Assembly: GCA_947453415.1 (NCBI GenBank)
Contig: CANGGG010000008.1
Location: 1 to 60,998, forward strand
Direction: 5' to 3'
DNA from: Bacteroidota bacterium
Lineage (GTDB): Bacteria; Bacteroidota; Bacteroidia; UKL13-3
DNA: 60,998 nucleotides
Part shown: positions 9,348-18,076 of the stretch, one piece after another
Position numbering within the stretch: position 1 is the stretch's first letter
Layout of the letters: the number at the start of each line of letters is the position of its first letter
Translations under genes and position numbers: made by a program
The notes under the pieces: model-generated
What the model saw: the letters and a program-made list of their open reading frames with translations, nothing else
What the model was told of the DNA's origin: nothing
Database searches by the model: none

Positions 9348-10370
9348 ATGAAACGCTTCGATAACAATAAGTCATTATTCATTATTTTTACTTCAATTAT
9401 TTTATTTTTTAATATTTCAACCTCCCTTTATGATTTATTTTATTTAGACAAAAAAGAAGATAATCAATCAGAAAACAATAAGAATATAAGTTCAGAATGT
9501 AAAGACTATAAATTAAAAAGATTAAGTAGTTATAAGTATGCCATGCCTTTGATGTTTGTTGACAATATTTGTCAATCTGAAAAACTTTCATCTTTAAAAA
9601 ATGAACTCAATAATTTATTTAATAAATATAAAGAATCGGGAGTTTTAATTTCTGCGTCTTTATATTTAAAGGATTATAATAGTAATGGTTGGATTGCAAT
9701 CAATGAAAATGAAACTTATTCACCTGCTTCATTGCTTAAAGTTCCTGCATTAATTACACTGTTAAAAATGAGTGAGAAAAACCCAGGGTTTTTAAATAAG
9801 AAGATTGTTTTCAATAAACATTATGACGTACAAATAGACCCCAAATATTTATCGAAATCAATAAAGTTTGGCGAAACTTATACGGTAAAAGAGCTAATGT
9901 CATACATGATAAAATATTCTGATAACAATGCTACTTTGCTTTTAAATGAATTAATGGATGTAAAAATGTTCAAGCAACTTTTTAAAGATTTTGGTTTAAA
10001 AGAATTTGATTGGAATGGGGCAGATTATTTAATGACGGTTTCAGATTATTCTGAATTTTTACGTGCTTTATTCAATGCGAGTTACTTGAATATTGAAAAT
10101 TCAGATTTTGCTTTAGAATTGTTAAGTAAATCTGATTTTAAAGAAGGGTTTTCTAAAGGAATTCCAACTAATGTAAATATGTCTGAAAAATTTGGTGAAT
10201 CTGGTAATTTAGATATGAAAGAATTACACGAAACAGCCATTGTTTTTTTAGCAAATAAGCCTTATATAATAACTATAATGACCAAAGGTAAAGAGTTAGA
10301 AAAGCTCCCTGAAGTTTTAAAAGAAGCAAGTTATTTAGCATATAATCATTTGAATCAATTAAGTAATTAA
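9348..10370 (+). CDS. Membrane-anchored serine hydrolase of the class A beta-lactamase / PBP fold
   Basis: A hydrophobic N-terminal segment (residues about 9-25) anchors the protein, with the rest outside. The penicilloyl-serine motifs are SLLK (S128, K131) in SPASLLKVPAL and SDN (S191-N193) in IKYSDNNATLLLNEL, in the order and spacing of the class A beta-lactamase family. The third motif, usually KTG or KSG, is KFG (K281-G283), so a bulky Phe sits where a small hydroxyl residue is normal. I do not see an E166 motif. It could be a cell-wall peptidase or a relative without lactamase activity. It is a single gene with no partner nearby. Confidence 0.75.
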   Translation: MKRFDNNKSLFIIFTSIILFFNISTSLYDLFYLDKKEDNQSENNKNISSECKDYKLKRLSSYKYAMPLMFVDNICQSEKLSSLKNELNNLFNKYKESGVLISASLYLKDYNSNGWIAINENETYSPASLLKVPALITLLKMSEKNPGFLNKKIVFNKHYDVQIDPKYLSKSIKFGETYTVKELMSYMIKYSDNNATLLLNELMDVKMFKQLFKDFGLKEFDWNGADYLMTVSDYSEFLRALFNASYLNIENSDFALELLSKSDFKEGFSKGIPTNVNMSEKFGESGNLDMKELHETAIVFLANKPYIITIMTKGKELEKLPEVLKEASYLAYNHLNQLSN

Positions 10371-10384
10371 GAATATTTTCTTTC

Positions 10385-11719
10385 TTAATTCTTGTGTAGC
10401 CAAACTTGCAAATCATTGATTACTTCAAAAGGAATATGCCGCATAATAGCATATTCGCTATAAGTTGATTCACCCTCACCCGAATGCATGATGTGATTCA
10501 TTTTTTCATACATTTTAAAGGTAACATTTTTATTATTTTTTAGCTTTTTCTCCCACACAGCAAAATTCTTTTTATCTACTTGATAATCGCGTGCGCCTTG
10601 CATAATAAAAATTGGAATAGTAAGTTTTTTTGCTACTTTTATTTGGTCGTATTTGTTAATCCATAACCAGTATTTAGCTGGAATTTCATGTGGTAATAAA
10701 AAGTAGGAAGTGTTTTCTTTTACTTTTCTTTTCAAAACTATTTTTGCCTTAGCATCATCTTCATCAAAATGTACTTTTTTATGAGGTAATATCCTTCCTA
10801 AATATTTGTTTTGGTCTATCATCATTTCTAATGGATGATTGGCATTTGCTCCCATCATAATGATTCCTTTTATAAAAGGATTTTCTTTGGCTACAAATGG
10901 TGCAAAATAAGCACCTTCTCCATGGCCAAGTAAATATATTTTAGTACTGTCTACATTTGGATTTTTCTTTAATAAATTTATTGCAGCTTGTAAATCATCT
11001 AATAAATCTTCACGCGGAGTAAATGGCACTCCGTTCATTTTGTTCTGCGAAAAATTAAAACCATAGTTTAAACTTCGTTTATTATACCTAAAAACAGCAA
11101 ATCCATCTGTGGCTAAACCCACTGCAATGTCTTTATATGGTTTTGAAACAAAATTACCATCTTCATCTGATGGTCCAGCAGCAGGAATTATAATTACTAA
11201 CGGAACTTTCTTATTGCCAACAGGCATGCTTAAAATACCACTTAAAGGCATGCTAGTATCAGCAGCAAATTTTATATTTTCATCATTGTATTTTTCTGCA
11301 GTGGCATAATCAGGAATTGCATATGTTTTAAAAGTTTCTATGAAACGATAAAGTATTAATTTTTTATTTTCTCTGTTAAAAACTAATTCTATTAATAAAT
11401 CAATGTTATAAACTGTTTTGGAAACATATTCTATATTTATTTGACCATAGTTTTCACTAAATCCGGCAAATTTATAGTTAGTAATACCGCCATATTTTTC
11501 AATAATTGGGTCGTAATTAGAAGCCAATGCCATTGCACTATTGAACGAAATTTGCTGCTCGTTAAACTGCATTGATAATGAATCATAATTTTTGTTTTTA
11601 AAAAGTGAAATAATATTTTCACTTTTATCCATAAATATTTTTTGCTCAGTTTGAGCAATGGCGTTATTGAATAAAAATAACACTAAAAAGATTGATAATA
11701 TGCTGTATTTAATTTTCAT
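10385..11719 (-). CDS. Secreted alpha/beta-hydrolase-like protein lacking the nucleophile
   Basis: Signal peptide (residues 1-22, ending FNNAIAQ), then a DUF3887-like domain (about 28-130) and an alpha/beta-hydrolase domain. Related secreted hydrolases have HGSGP and GHSxGG. Here these read PAAGP (179-183) and GHGEG (265-269), so the nucleophile serine is Gly267 and the oxyanion-hole His-Gly is gone. The Asp (GARDYQ, D378) and His (KMNHIM, H409) of the triad remain. The codon is GGA, two bases away from a TCA serine. It is probably not an esterase. It could bind a ligand or use another residue. The reading frame is intact. Confidence 0.75.
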   Translation of the reverse strand: MKIKYSILSIFLVLFLFNNAIAQTEQKIFMDKSENIISLFKNKNYDSLSMQFNEQQISFNSAMALASNYDPIIEKYGGITNYKFAGFSENYGQINIEYVSKTVYNIDLLIELVFNRENKKLILYRFIETFKTYAIPDYATAEKYNDENIKFAADTSMPLSGILSMPVGNKKVPLVIIIPAAGPSDEDGNFVSKPYKDIAVGLATDGFAVFRYNKRSLNYGFNFSQNKMNGVPFTPREDLLDDLQAAINLLKKNPNVDSTKIYLLGHGEGAYFAPFVAKENPFIKGIIMMGANANHPLEMMIDQNKYLGRILPHKKVHFDEDDAKAKIVLKRKVKENTSYFLLPHEIPAKYWLWINKYDQIKVAKKLTIPIFIMQGARDYQVDKKNFAVWEKKLKNNKNVTFKMYEKMNHIMHSGEGESTYSEYAIMRHIPFEVINDLQVWLHKN

Positions 11720-11776
11720 TTGGTAAAGGCAAGTTTATGCTTTTTAATTGAAACGAAAATCTAAAATTTTGTTAAA

Positions 11777-11808
11777 AAAAATGCAGCAATTTAATTTGCT
11801 GCATTTTT
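11777..11808 (-). terminator. Intrinsic terminator of the cytochrome/YceI operon
   Basis: AAAATGCAGCAA pairs with TTGCTGCATTTT. On the minus strand it follows the yceI-like gene and runs into eight T's. Confidence 0.8.
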
Positions 11809-11828
11809 ATATGAATAATTTGAATGAT

Positions 11829-12404
11829 TTAATTTTTAGGTAATAAAGTAGCTTTTACTTTTACGTTTAATTCGTCAGCTATTTTTGTAGCTACTAATGA
11901 GGGGATTTCTATTTTGTGGTCTGAGTTTTTTACTATGAAATTACTTTCTAATAAAATGCTTCCTTCTTTTACTGTAATGGTTCCAGGAATAGTTCTATCT
12001 AACGTTATACCATGAATAGTTAATTTACCATTTACTGTTACTTGGTATACTCCAGCTACTTTTAAATCTATGTTTTCTTGAATATTTCCCCTAAAACTGC
12101 TTATAGGATATTTTTCACTTTCCATGTATTTTTCGTTAAAATGTTCTTGCATTAATTTATTCGGGAATTGGAAAGAATTATTTTGAATCATAAAAGCAAT
12201 GTCTTTTTTTTCTAAATTTATTAAAGTTGTAGCCGTTTCACTTTTTCCATCAATGTCTTCAATGGGAGTTTTTGAAAAAAAGCTTACTGTGGCATTGGTA
12301 GCTTTATATAATGTTTGTGCCGATGAATTTGCTACTGAAAATATTGCTATGGTAGCAATTGTTAAGATTAGTTTCATGCTGATGGCTTGGTTTGTGATTT
12401 TCAT
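11829..12404 (-). CDS. YceI-like periplasmic protein
   Basis: YceI proteins are small periplasmic lipocalin-like barrels that bind polyisoprenoid lipids such as quinones. After the signal peptide (ending VANSSAQ), conserved features include FSKTPIEDIDGKSE, MQEHFNEKYMESEKYP and VNGKLTIHGITLDRTIPG. The start MKITNQAISMKLI resembles the start of the 128-residue cytochrome in the same operon (MKISNQAISIKTI), which supports the upstream ATG over the inner one. It is the last gene of a five-gene minus-strand operon that begins at 14570 and ends at the hairpin at 11777. Its position beside c-type cytochromes suggests a part in quinone or envelope redox chemistry, by inference. Confidence 0.9.
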   Translation of the reverse strand: MKITNQAISMKLILTIATIAIFSVANSSAQTLYKATNATVSFFSKTPIEDIDGKSETATTLINLEKKDIAFMIQNNSFQFPNKLMQEHFNEKYMESEKYPISSFRGNIQENIDLKVAGVYQVTVNGKLTIHGITLDRTIPGTITVKEGSILLESNFIVKNSDHKIEIPSLVATKIADELNVKVKATLLPKN

Positions 12405-12452
12405 TTTTAATTTTTAATTTGTTTGTTACAATGATGGTGCCAATAGTAAATA

Positions 12453-13364
12453 CTATTTTATATGTTCGTTATCAAATGAAAAAGTACGTGATAAATTGAA
12501 ACCTAATCTTATTCCAAAATCACTCCATTTACCTGTAGTTTGAGCCACAAAACCTTGCTCATACATATACATTGAATTGCTAAACATTAATTGAAATACA
12601 TGTCCACCAGTTTCAATATCAAATCCCACTGCTAAGTAATCTTCAAATTTATTAGTGGTGTTTGGAATTAATTCATCTCTTCCTGTTAATCTTGGGTAAT
12701 ATTCAACATTAAGTCTTGTGCTTCTTGTAATTTTAAAGGAACCTCCCAAACCCAATGCTATTACATCGTTTGGATCACTTGTTTTATTTACTAAATTTCT
12801 GTGAACAAAAGTAGGAGTAATTTGTATTGAAATACTAGGGTTAATTTTGCGAGCAATGATTAATTGGTTACAAAAACTTAAACGTGAAGTGAAATAATTT
12901 TCGCGTGTTGGTTCTGTAAAAGTTGTAGAATTTAAACCCATGTTTCCATAATAGGAAATGGCTAATGGAAAGTTTTTATTGCCTCCGATTTTTTGCTGTG
13001 CAATTTTATATTTTACACTAAAATCATAAACTTTAGTTTTAGAACTTCTACCTACTCCAACCATTAATTTATCGGTTATTCCATAATCAAAAGCAATGCG
13101 AACAGTAGCTTCATCTATTCCCAATAAACTGTAATACCATGCATCATCTTTAAGCTCTCCAAAACGATGAAGAATTAAAAAGTTTAAATGTTTTTTAGCA
13201 ATGTTTTCATTGCTCTGTCCTGTAATAATTCTGGTTCCTTTGAAGGTTGCTAATACTGGGCTCGAAACGGTATTTTCGGATTTTAACATGTCTAATAAAT
13301 CATCTTGTGCCCAAGCAAAATTTACCATTAAAAGCATTGCGATAAAAAGTATATTTTTTTTCAT
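12453..13364 (-). CDS. DUF5777 family outer-membrane beta-barrel protein
   Basis: Signal peptide MKKNILFIAMLLMVNFAWAQ, then a barrel-like protein of about 280 residues. TFKGTRIITGQSNENIAKKHLNFLILHRFG is typical of DUF5777, a Bacteroidota family of unknown function. The rest alternates polar and aromatic residues, and the C-terminus ends in a SRTFSFDNEHIK strand. It lies 5 bases after the 113-residue cytochrome and 48 bases before yceI, so the genes are cotranscribed. It could form the outer-membrane platform for the cytochrome lipoproteins, which is inference from order only. Confidence 0.85.
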   Translation of the reverse strand: MKKNILFIAMLLMVNFAWAQDDLLDMLKSENTVSSPVLATFKGTRIITGQSNENIAKKHLNFLILHRFGELKDDAWYYSLLGIDEATVRIAFDYGITDKLMVGVGRSSKTKVYDFSVKYKIAQQKIGGNKNFPLAISYYGNMGLNSTTFTEPTRENYFTSRLSFCNQLIIARKINPSISIQITPTFVHRNLVNKTSDPNDVIALGLGGSFKITRSTRLNVEYYPRLTGRDELIPNTTNKFEDYLAVGFDIETGGHVFQLMFSNSMYMYEQGFVAQTTGKWSDFGIRLGFNLSRTFSFDNEHIK

Positions 13365-13369
13365 TTTTT

Positions 13370-13711
13370 TTATTGAGCCATTCCGGCTTTAATCCAATTG
13401 TTTAATTTTGTAATATTACAAGCCGTCATTCCTGCTGGCTTTGGCATTGTTTTATTTGTAATTGCTCTGTTAGTTATATCTTCTATATTGTTTTTTACGA
13501 AGTCATAAGTTGTTAAATCAGGAATAGACATTCCTGCAACATGACAACCAACATAGGCACAATTTACATCAATGATTGTTTTAATTCCATTGGTGTATGT
13601 TAGCGTTAAATTACAATCTTCTAAAGGGGAATTTGTTTTCTCTTTTTCATGATTGCAGCCAAACATTATTATGAAGATTAATAATAAAAAAACAATTGAA
13701 AATAATTTCAT
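13370..13711 (-). CDS. Small c-type cytochrome-like lipoprotein (CX4CH)
   Basis: A lipoprotein signal (IIMFGC, lipid-bearing Cys19) precedes a domain of about 90 residues with one heme motif, CAYVGCH (C51, C56, H57). This is CX4CH and not the standard CX2CH. Candidate axial methionines are in KTMPKPAGM. It is a clear paralogue of the next gene upstream (TYTNGIKTIID, DLTTY, MPKP, CNI.KL.NWIK), so the pair arose by tandem duplication. It is probably an envelope electron carrier or heme-binding protein. The family name is not known to me. Confidence 0.75.
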   Translation of the reverse strand: MKLFSIVFLLLIFIIMFGCNHEKEKTNSPLEDCNLTLTYTNGIKTIIDVNCAYVGCHVAGMSIPDLTTYDFVKNNIEDITNRAITNKTMPKPAGMTACNITKLNNWIKAGMAQ

Positions 13712-13718
13712 TACACTT

Positions 13719-14105
13719 CTAGTTTTCTAATGCTCCTCGTTTAATCCAATTGTCTAATTTAGCAATATTACAAACCGACATTCCAGATGGTTTTGGCATG
13801 TCTTTTATAGTGATTGCTCTTGCTGTAATTCTTATGGTATTGGCTTTAACCAAACTGTAAGTTGTTAAATCAGGAGACGTTCCTCCCGATACATGGCAAC
13901 CAGGGCTTGCACAATTTCCATCTATAATGGTTTTTATACCATTGGTATATGTAAGTGAAGTACTTGCTGTATCTTTACAATCCAAATTCCCATTTGGGTA
14001 TAAGTAATCTTCTTTGTCGTAATAACAGCCAGATAAAATAACGATACCTGACAATATTGTAAAAAGAATTGTTTTTATGCTAATTGCTTGATTTGAAATT
14101 TTCAT
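13719..14105 (-). CDS. Small c-type cytochrome-like lipoprotein (CX4CH), paralogue
   Basis: The signal peptide ends at a lipobox (VILSGC, Cys27). The heme motif is CASPGCH (C65, C70, H71), again CX4CH, and the methionine region is KDMPKPSGM. It shares roughly half its residues with the downstream paralogue. Its stop touches the downstream gene's leader with 7 bases between, and its ATG directly follows the stop of the diheme gene, so translation is probably coupled. The N-terminus MKISNQAIS is shared with the YceI protein. Confidence 0.75.
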   Translation of the reverse strand: MKISNQAISIKTILFTILSGIVILSGCYYDKEDYLYPNGNLDCKDTASTSLTYTNGIKTIIDGNCASPGCHVSGGTSPDLTTYSLVKANTIRITARAITIKDMPKPSGMSVCNIAKLDNWIKRGALEN

Positions 14106-14570
14106 TTATTGATTTAAATATATTTTTTCTGTTGATTTTCCATGGCAACTATTACAGCCACCACCTGTATATTTACTTATCATTTTTCTTGTAGTTGTTC
14201 CATTTTTAACAATTGGATAACAACCACCATTAAAATTAAATATTTTTTCAGAATAAAAATTTCCATTTTTATCTGAAACTAATCCTGCTATTTTATAACC
14301 AGAACCCATAGTGTCGCTCCAAAGTTCAACAGTTGTGTTATTTGAAATTAATCCATAATTATAAACAGTACCAGCAATGTTCCACCAATTACTTGATGCC
14401 CCAATTGAAGCATTGTTATGGCAACTCATACAATCTTGACCAGCGTTATGACTTTTACCATTTGCAGAGCTTTCTTTTCCGTTTTTTTCTAAATTATCAT
14501 AATGCGAACAAGCAACAAAAAATATTGCAAGTATTAAATATAAAGAGATGGTGTTTTTTTTAAAATTCAT
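14106..14570 (-). CDS. Diheme c-type cytochrome-like lipoprotein
   Basis: First gene of the envelope operon. The lipobox is IFFVAC (Cys21). Two CX2CH heme motifs are present: CMSCH (47-51) and CNSCH (139-143), one near each end, with about 90 residues between that include a carboxypeptidase-regulatory-like stretch (IAGLVSDKNGNFYSEKIFNFNGG). It has no obvious relation to the two CX4CH paralogues. It would sit at the outer or inner membrane facing the periplasm and carry electrons, by inference from the motifs. Confidence 0.75.
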   Translation of the reverse strand: MNFKKNTISLYLILAIFFVACSHYDNLEKNGKESSANGKSHNAGQDCMSCHNNASIGASSNWWNIAGTVYNYGLISNNTTVELWSDTMGSGYKIAGLVSDKNGNFYSEKIFNFNGGCYPIVKNGTTTRKMISKYTGGGCNSCHGKSTEKIYLNQ

Positions 14571-14593
14571 TGTTTTATAGCTGAAAATTTTGT

Positions 14594-14601
14594 CAAATTT
14601 A
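14594..14601 (-). promoter_or_regulatory. Promoter -7 element of the cytochrome operon
   Basis: TAAATTTG on the minus strand, an exact TAnnTTTG, 23 bases before the ATG at 14570. The expected -33 region falls at about 14620, inside the palindrome at 14613-14627. Confidence 0.6.
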
Positions 14602-14612
14602 AAGTATTTATA

Positions 14613-14627
14613 TTATCATAATGATAA
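14613..14627. promoter_or_regulatory. 15-bp 7-1-7 palindrome, candidate Fur/PerR-type operator
   Basis: TTATCATAATGATAA is a perfect 7-1-7 inverted repeat. It has the architecture of Fur-family boxes and differs from the PerR consensus (TTATAATnATTATAA) at one position in each arm. It covers the -33 region of the cytochrome operon promoter, where a bound protein would block transcription. Confidence 0.5.
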
Positions 14628-14663
14628 CATTTTATGACTTTTAGTAATAATATTTTTTTAAGA

Positions 14664-16010
14664 TTATTTAATCCCTTTAAATAATCTTTTCCATCTAACT
14701 TCTTTATTTGCTGAATCCCAGCTCATCCAAACAAAAAGTGCTTTCCCTACAATGTGAGTTTCAGGAACAAATCCCCAAAAACGACTGTCTGCTGAATTAT
14801 CGCGGTTATCGCCCATCATAAAATAATAATTATACTTAAACTGATAAGTTTTTATGGCTTGTCCATTGTTCATGGCTTGTCCATTTTCCCAAGTTAAAGT
14901 TGGGTTATCTTCATAATGGTTAATGGCAAATTGGTACACATCAAAATTATGTTCATTCATTTCTATTACATCGCCACTTTTTGGAATGTAAATAGGGCCA
15001 TAATCATCAATACTCCACTTATATTTTTCTTGAAAAGTGGTATAGCCACTAATGAATGTGGTATCATTTTTTTCAATGGAAACAATACCTGGCAATTCTT
15101 TCAATTTGGCTTTCGATTTATTTGATAAATTGATTAACAAATAACCTTTATCAGTAGCGCCACCTTCAGTAATGTCATTGTCTTTGATAAATTTTTCACT
15201 GATTCCTTCAGTAGAAACTACTTTGTAAAAATGTTGCATCAAATCAGGATTGTCAGCAGGTTTATTATTAATAAATAATTGCTGATTTACTACTTTTAAA
15301 CTGTCGCCAGCTATTCCCACACATCGCTTGATATAATTTTCTTTTTTATCTGTTGGTTTGTCTATTTCAAAAGGATAATTAAATACAACTACATCATTAT
15401 TTTTAATAGAAGACACAGCAAACAGGCGAGTGTATGGCATTTTCATCCATTCCAAATACGACTGTGTGGTTTCAGAAAATGGTAATTTGTTATGCACAAA
15501 TGGAAAGCTTAAAGGCGTTTGTGGTAACCTGTTTCCATAACTGTATTTACTTACAAAAAGAAAATCACCAACCAATAATGATTTCTCCATGGAAGAAGTT
15601 GGAATGGTATAAGCTTCCATAAAATAACCACGAATAATGGTAGCTGCTATGGTTGCAAATATCAAAGCATCGCTCCATTCGTAAGCAGTTTGAATTTCAT
15701 TTTCTTGTTTAAAAACCAATCCAACTATTTTAAATATTAGAATAAAAATGGGTGCAATTAACATTGCAATTACTCTTGTAAAATAGCCAAATATTATAAG
15801 TATTCCATAAATGCAATTTACCAAAGCTAAGCCAAATGAAGCGCCAGCAGCCATGTATAAAAACATACATATAAAGTTTACTACAATCCAAATGGTTATA
15901 ATTGACCATTGTTTTTTACTGAAATTTTTTGGGCTTTTGTAAAAATAATTAAACAACTCTGTAAAAAAATTGCCTTTAACTAGGTTGTTATTTCCTTTTG
16001 TATTATTCAT
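14664..16010 (-). CDS. lepB: Signal peptidase I
   Basis: Inner-membrane protease that removes signal peptides from secreted proteins. N-terminal membrane segments span roughly residues 36-105. The catalytic serine is in [10 protein letters not shown] (S140), followed by [13 protein letters not shown], the lysine region [11 protein letters not shown], and the C-terminal box [19 protein letters not shown]. At 448 residues it is longer than the E. coli enzyme because of the extra membrane segments and an insert before the last box, both common in Bacteroidota. It lies downstream of dapB with a 95-base gap in the same direction. Confidence 0.96.
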   Translation of the reverse strand: MNNTKGNNNLVKGNFFTELFNYFYKSPKNFSKKQWSIITIWIVVNFICMFLYMAAGASFGLALVNCIYGILIIFGYFTRVIAMLIAPIFILIFKIVGLVFKQENEIQTAYEWSDALIFATIAATIIRGYFMEAYTIPTSSMEKSLLVGDFLFVSKYSYGNRLPQTPLSFPFVHNKLPFSETTQSYLEWMKMPYTRLFAVSSIKNNDVVVFNYPFEIDKPTDKKENYIKRCVGIAGDSLKVVNQQLFINNKPADNPDLMQHFYKVVSTEGISEKFIKDNDITEGGATDKGYLLINLSNKSKAKLKELPGIVSIEKNDTTFISGYTTFQEKYKWSIDDYGPIYIPKSGDVIEMNEHNFDVYQFAINHYEDNPTLTWENGQAMNNGQAIKTYQFKYNYYFMMGDNRDNSADSRFWGFVPETHIVGKALFVWMSWDSANKEVRWKRLFKGIK

Positions 16011-16105
16011 GAATTTTATATATTGAATTTACATAGTTAAACATACTTAACTATTAATCATTCAAATTTTGTTAAATTGTTTGTATTGATTGTAAACGGT
16101 AAATT

Positions 16106-16846
16106 TTAAAATTTTAAAATATCGTCAAGGGTATAAATGCCTTTTTTTCCAACTAACCATTCGGCAGCCAAAACAGCACCTTGTGCAAATCCATACCTGC
16201 TTTTAGCGCTATGGGTAATTTCTATGATGTCAATTATATTTTCATAACGTACAGTATGGTCGCCCATGATATCACCTTCTCGGTAACTTTCAATTAATAA
16301 TTCGTTTGATTTGGTGCTTTGTGCCGGAGTGGAATTGTCAAATAATAAACGATCTTTTATTTTTTCTTTCTTAGTGTTTTCCGCCATTATTTGATTAGCC
16401 AAAGTCAATGCAGTTCCACTTGGATGGTCCTTTTTAGCAGTATGGTGCGATTCATTAATCATTACATCATAGTCATGATTTTTCATTATTTGTGCCAACA
16501 TTTTATTTATTTTATAGAATATATTTACACCAATACTAAAATTACTACTATAAACCATGCTTTGTTTTTCTGACAAACATTTTTCTTTGATTGCATCAAA
16601 TTGATCATACCAACCTGTAGTTCCTACCACAATTGGCACATTTGCTTCAAAACATTTTAAAATATTATCAACTGCGGCAGTAGGCATGCTAAAATCAATG
16701 GCTACATCTACGTTTTGCAAACTTAAAGGTAAAAAATCAAAGGCATTGTTTAAGTCAACACGGTAAACAATTTCATGGCCTTTGGCAATGGCAATTTTTT
16801 CAATTGCTTTTCCCATTTTACCATATCCAAGAAGTGCTATTTTCAT
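16106..16846 (-). CDS. dapB: 4-hydroxy-tetrahydrodipicolinate reductase
   Basis: NAD(P)H-dependent step of the diaminopimelate/lysine pathway, feeding peptidoglycan and lysine. The nucleotide-binding start is MKIALLGYGKMGKAIE. The catalytic histidines and lysine are in SHHTAKKDHPSGTALTLA. The length of 246 residues is normal. It lies in the same direction as lepB, an arrangement I have seen in other Bacteroidota. Confidence 0.96.
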   Translation of the reverse strand: MKIALLGYGKMGKAIEKIAIAKGHEIVYRVDLNNAFDFLPLSLQNVDVAIDFSMPTAAVDNILKCFEANVPIVVGTTGWYDQFDAIKEKCLSEKQSMVYSSNFSIGVNIFYKINKMLAQIMKNHDYDVMINESHHTAKKDHPSGTALTLANQIMAENTKKEKIKDRLLFDNSTPAQSTKSNELLIESYREGDIMGDHTVRYENIIDIIEITHSAKSRYGFAQGAVLAAEWLVGKKGIYTLDDILKF

Positions 16847-16939
16847 AATTAATTAAATGAATTTGAGGCTTATTAATTTGATTGCACAATATAAAACTTT
16901 AATTTTAACATGCAAATTATTTGTTTCAATAAAATGTAG

Positions 16940-18073
16940 TTAAAATGACTTACCATGCGTTAAAGAAACCAGTTTATTTACTAAAAAAGGCATTGGTTTT
17001 ATTGCATTTATGAGCAAGTTTGTCATTATTTCATTGCCAAAAACACCTTGAATTTTCCTGCCTGCCCAAAGTCTGGTACTAAAATTTTGTTTCCATTGAA
17101 ACATATATTTTGCCATTAAATGTGTTTTATTGATTTCATTTTCAAAATATTGTGGAAGTAATTCGCTCAATATTTTAGCTGCTTTCATGGCCATACTCAT
17201 TCCATTTCCACACAGTGGTGTAATTAACCCTGCAGCATCACCAAGCATTATTATTCCGTTTTCGTATTGAGTTTTATTTGAAAAATTAATTTGTGATATT
17301 GCCAAGGGCTCTTCGTAAAAACTTTCAAAGGAGGTAAAATATGTTTTTAAAAACGGATTTTTATGCAAAACATTTTCCTCCATTTTTTTAATATTTCCTT
17401 GATGGTCTTTTAAATTTTGTGCAGTTGTTAAATAGCACATACAATACTTTTCTTCTTCAATTTTAGAAATTCCGCAATACCCGTTTTTAAAGTTATGCAG
17501 TTCTATTATATCATTTGGTAAATTTGCTTTTACATGGTATTTGATGCCAATATAATTATCCAATCCTTTGGCTTTATTTTGAATAAAATTTCTATTTAAC
17601 TTTACATCTAAATTGCTTCGCTTTCCATAGCTTCCAATAACAATTTTTGCTTCAATAGTTTCAAAATTTGAATGAACTAAATAATGGTTTTCATTGATTT
17701 CGGTTACATCATTTACCTTGCAATTTTCAATTAAATTTACACCTAGTTTCTTTGCTTCTATTGCTAATAAATGGTCTAGTTTATACCTAGAAATTCCAAA
17801 TCCACCAGGATTTAAAGGATGTTCAATAAAATTTCCGTTAGGTGCCGAAACTTTCAATTTTTCTAATCTTGGTAAATGTAAATTGGGTAATTGAATGCCA
17901 CAATTGATCAAATAATTCCAAGATTCCATGGCTATGTATTCACCACAAACTTTGTGAAAAGGATAAGTTTCTTTTTCCAATAAAGCTATTTGGTAACCCT
18001 TTTTTGCTAGTTGAATGGAAAGCGTTAATCCTCCCAATCCACCACCAATAATGATGCAATCATATTTTTGCAT
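16940..18073 (-). CDS. FAD-dependent oxidoreductase, geranylgeranyl-reductase-like
   Basis: Flavoprotein with an N-terminal dinucleotide-binding motif (IIGGGLGGLTLSIQLAKKG) and the HKVCGEYIA box of the geranylgeranyl reductase/halogenase-like group. The second FAD motif is IIMLGDAAGLITPLCGNGMS. Members act on isoprenoid chains, aromatic polyketides or similar lipids; the substrate cannot be read from the sequence. It starts 3 bases after the T9SS type B gene's stop, so it is probably cotranscribed with it, though a common job is not obvious. No carotenoid gene is adjacent (the retinal locus is 13 kb away). Confidence 0.8.
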   Translation of the reverse strand: MQKYDCIIIGGGLGGLTLSIQLAKKGYQIALLEKETYPFHKVCGEYIAMESWNYLINCGIQLPNLHLPRLEKLKVSAPNGNFIEHPLNPGGFGISRYKLDHLLAIEAKKLGVNLIENCKVNDVTEINENHYLVHSNFETIEAKIVIGSYGKRSNLDVKLNRNFIQNKAKGLDNYIGIKYHVKANLPNDIIELHNFKNGYCGISKIEEEKYCMCYLTTAQNLKDHQGNIKKMEENVLHKNPFLKTYFTSFESFYEEPLAISQINFSNKTQYENGIIMLGDAAGLITPLCGNGMSMAMKAAKILSELLPQYFENEINKTHLMAKYMFQWKQNFSTRLWAGRKIQGVFGNEIMTNLLINAIKPMPFLVNKLVSLTHGKSF

Positions 18074-18076
18074 TTA

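Noticed and set aside
16940-18073. Carotenoid or xanthophyll enzyme linked to the rhodopsin
   Set aside because: The FAD oxidoreductase is of the geranylgeranyl-reductase-like group, 13 kb from the rhodopsin and cotranscribed with a T9SS protein; no carotenoid-specific motif is seen.
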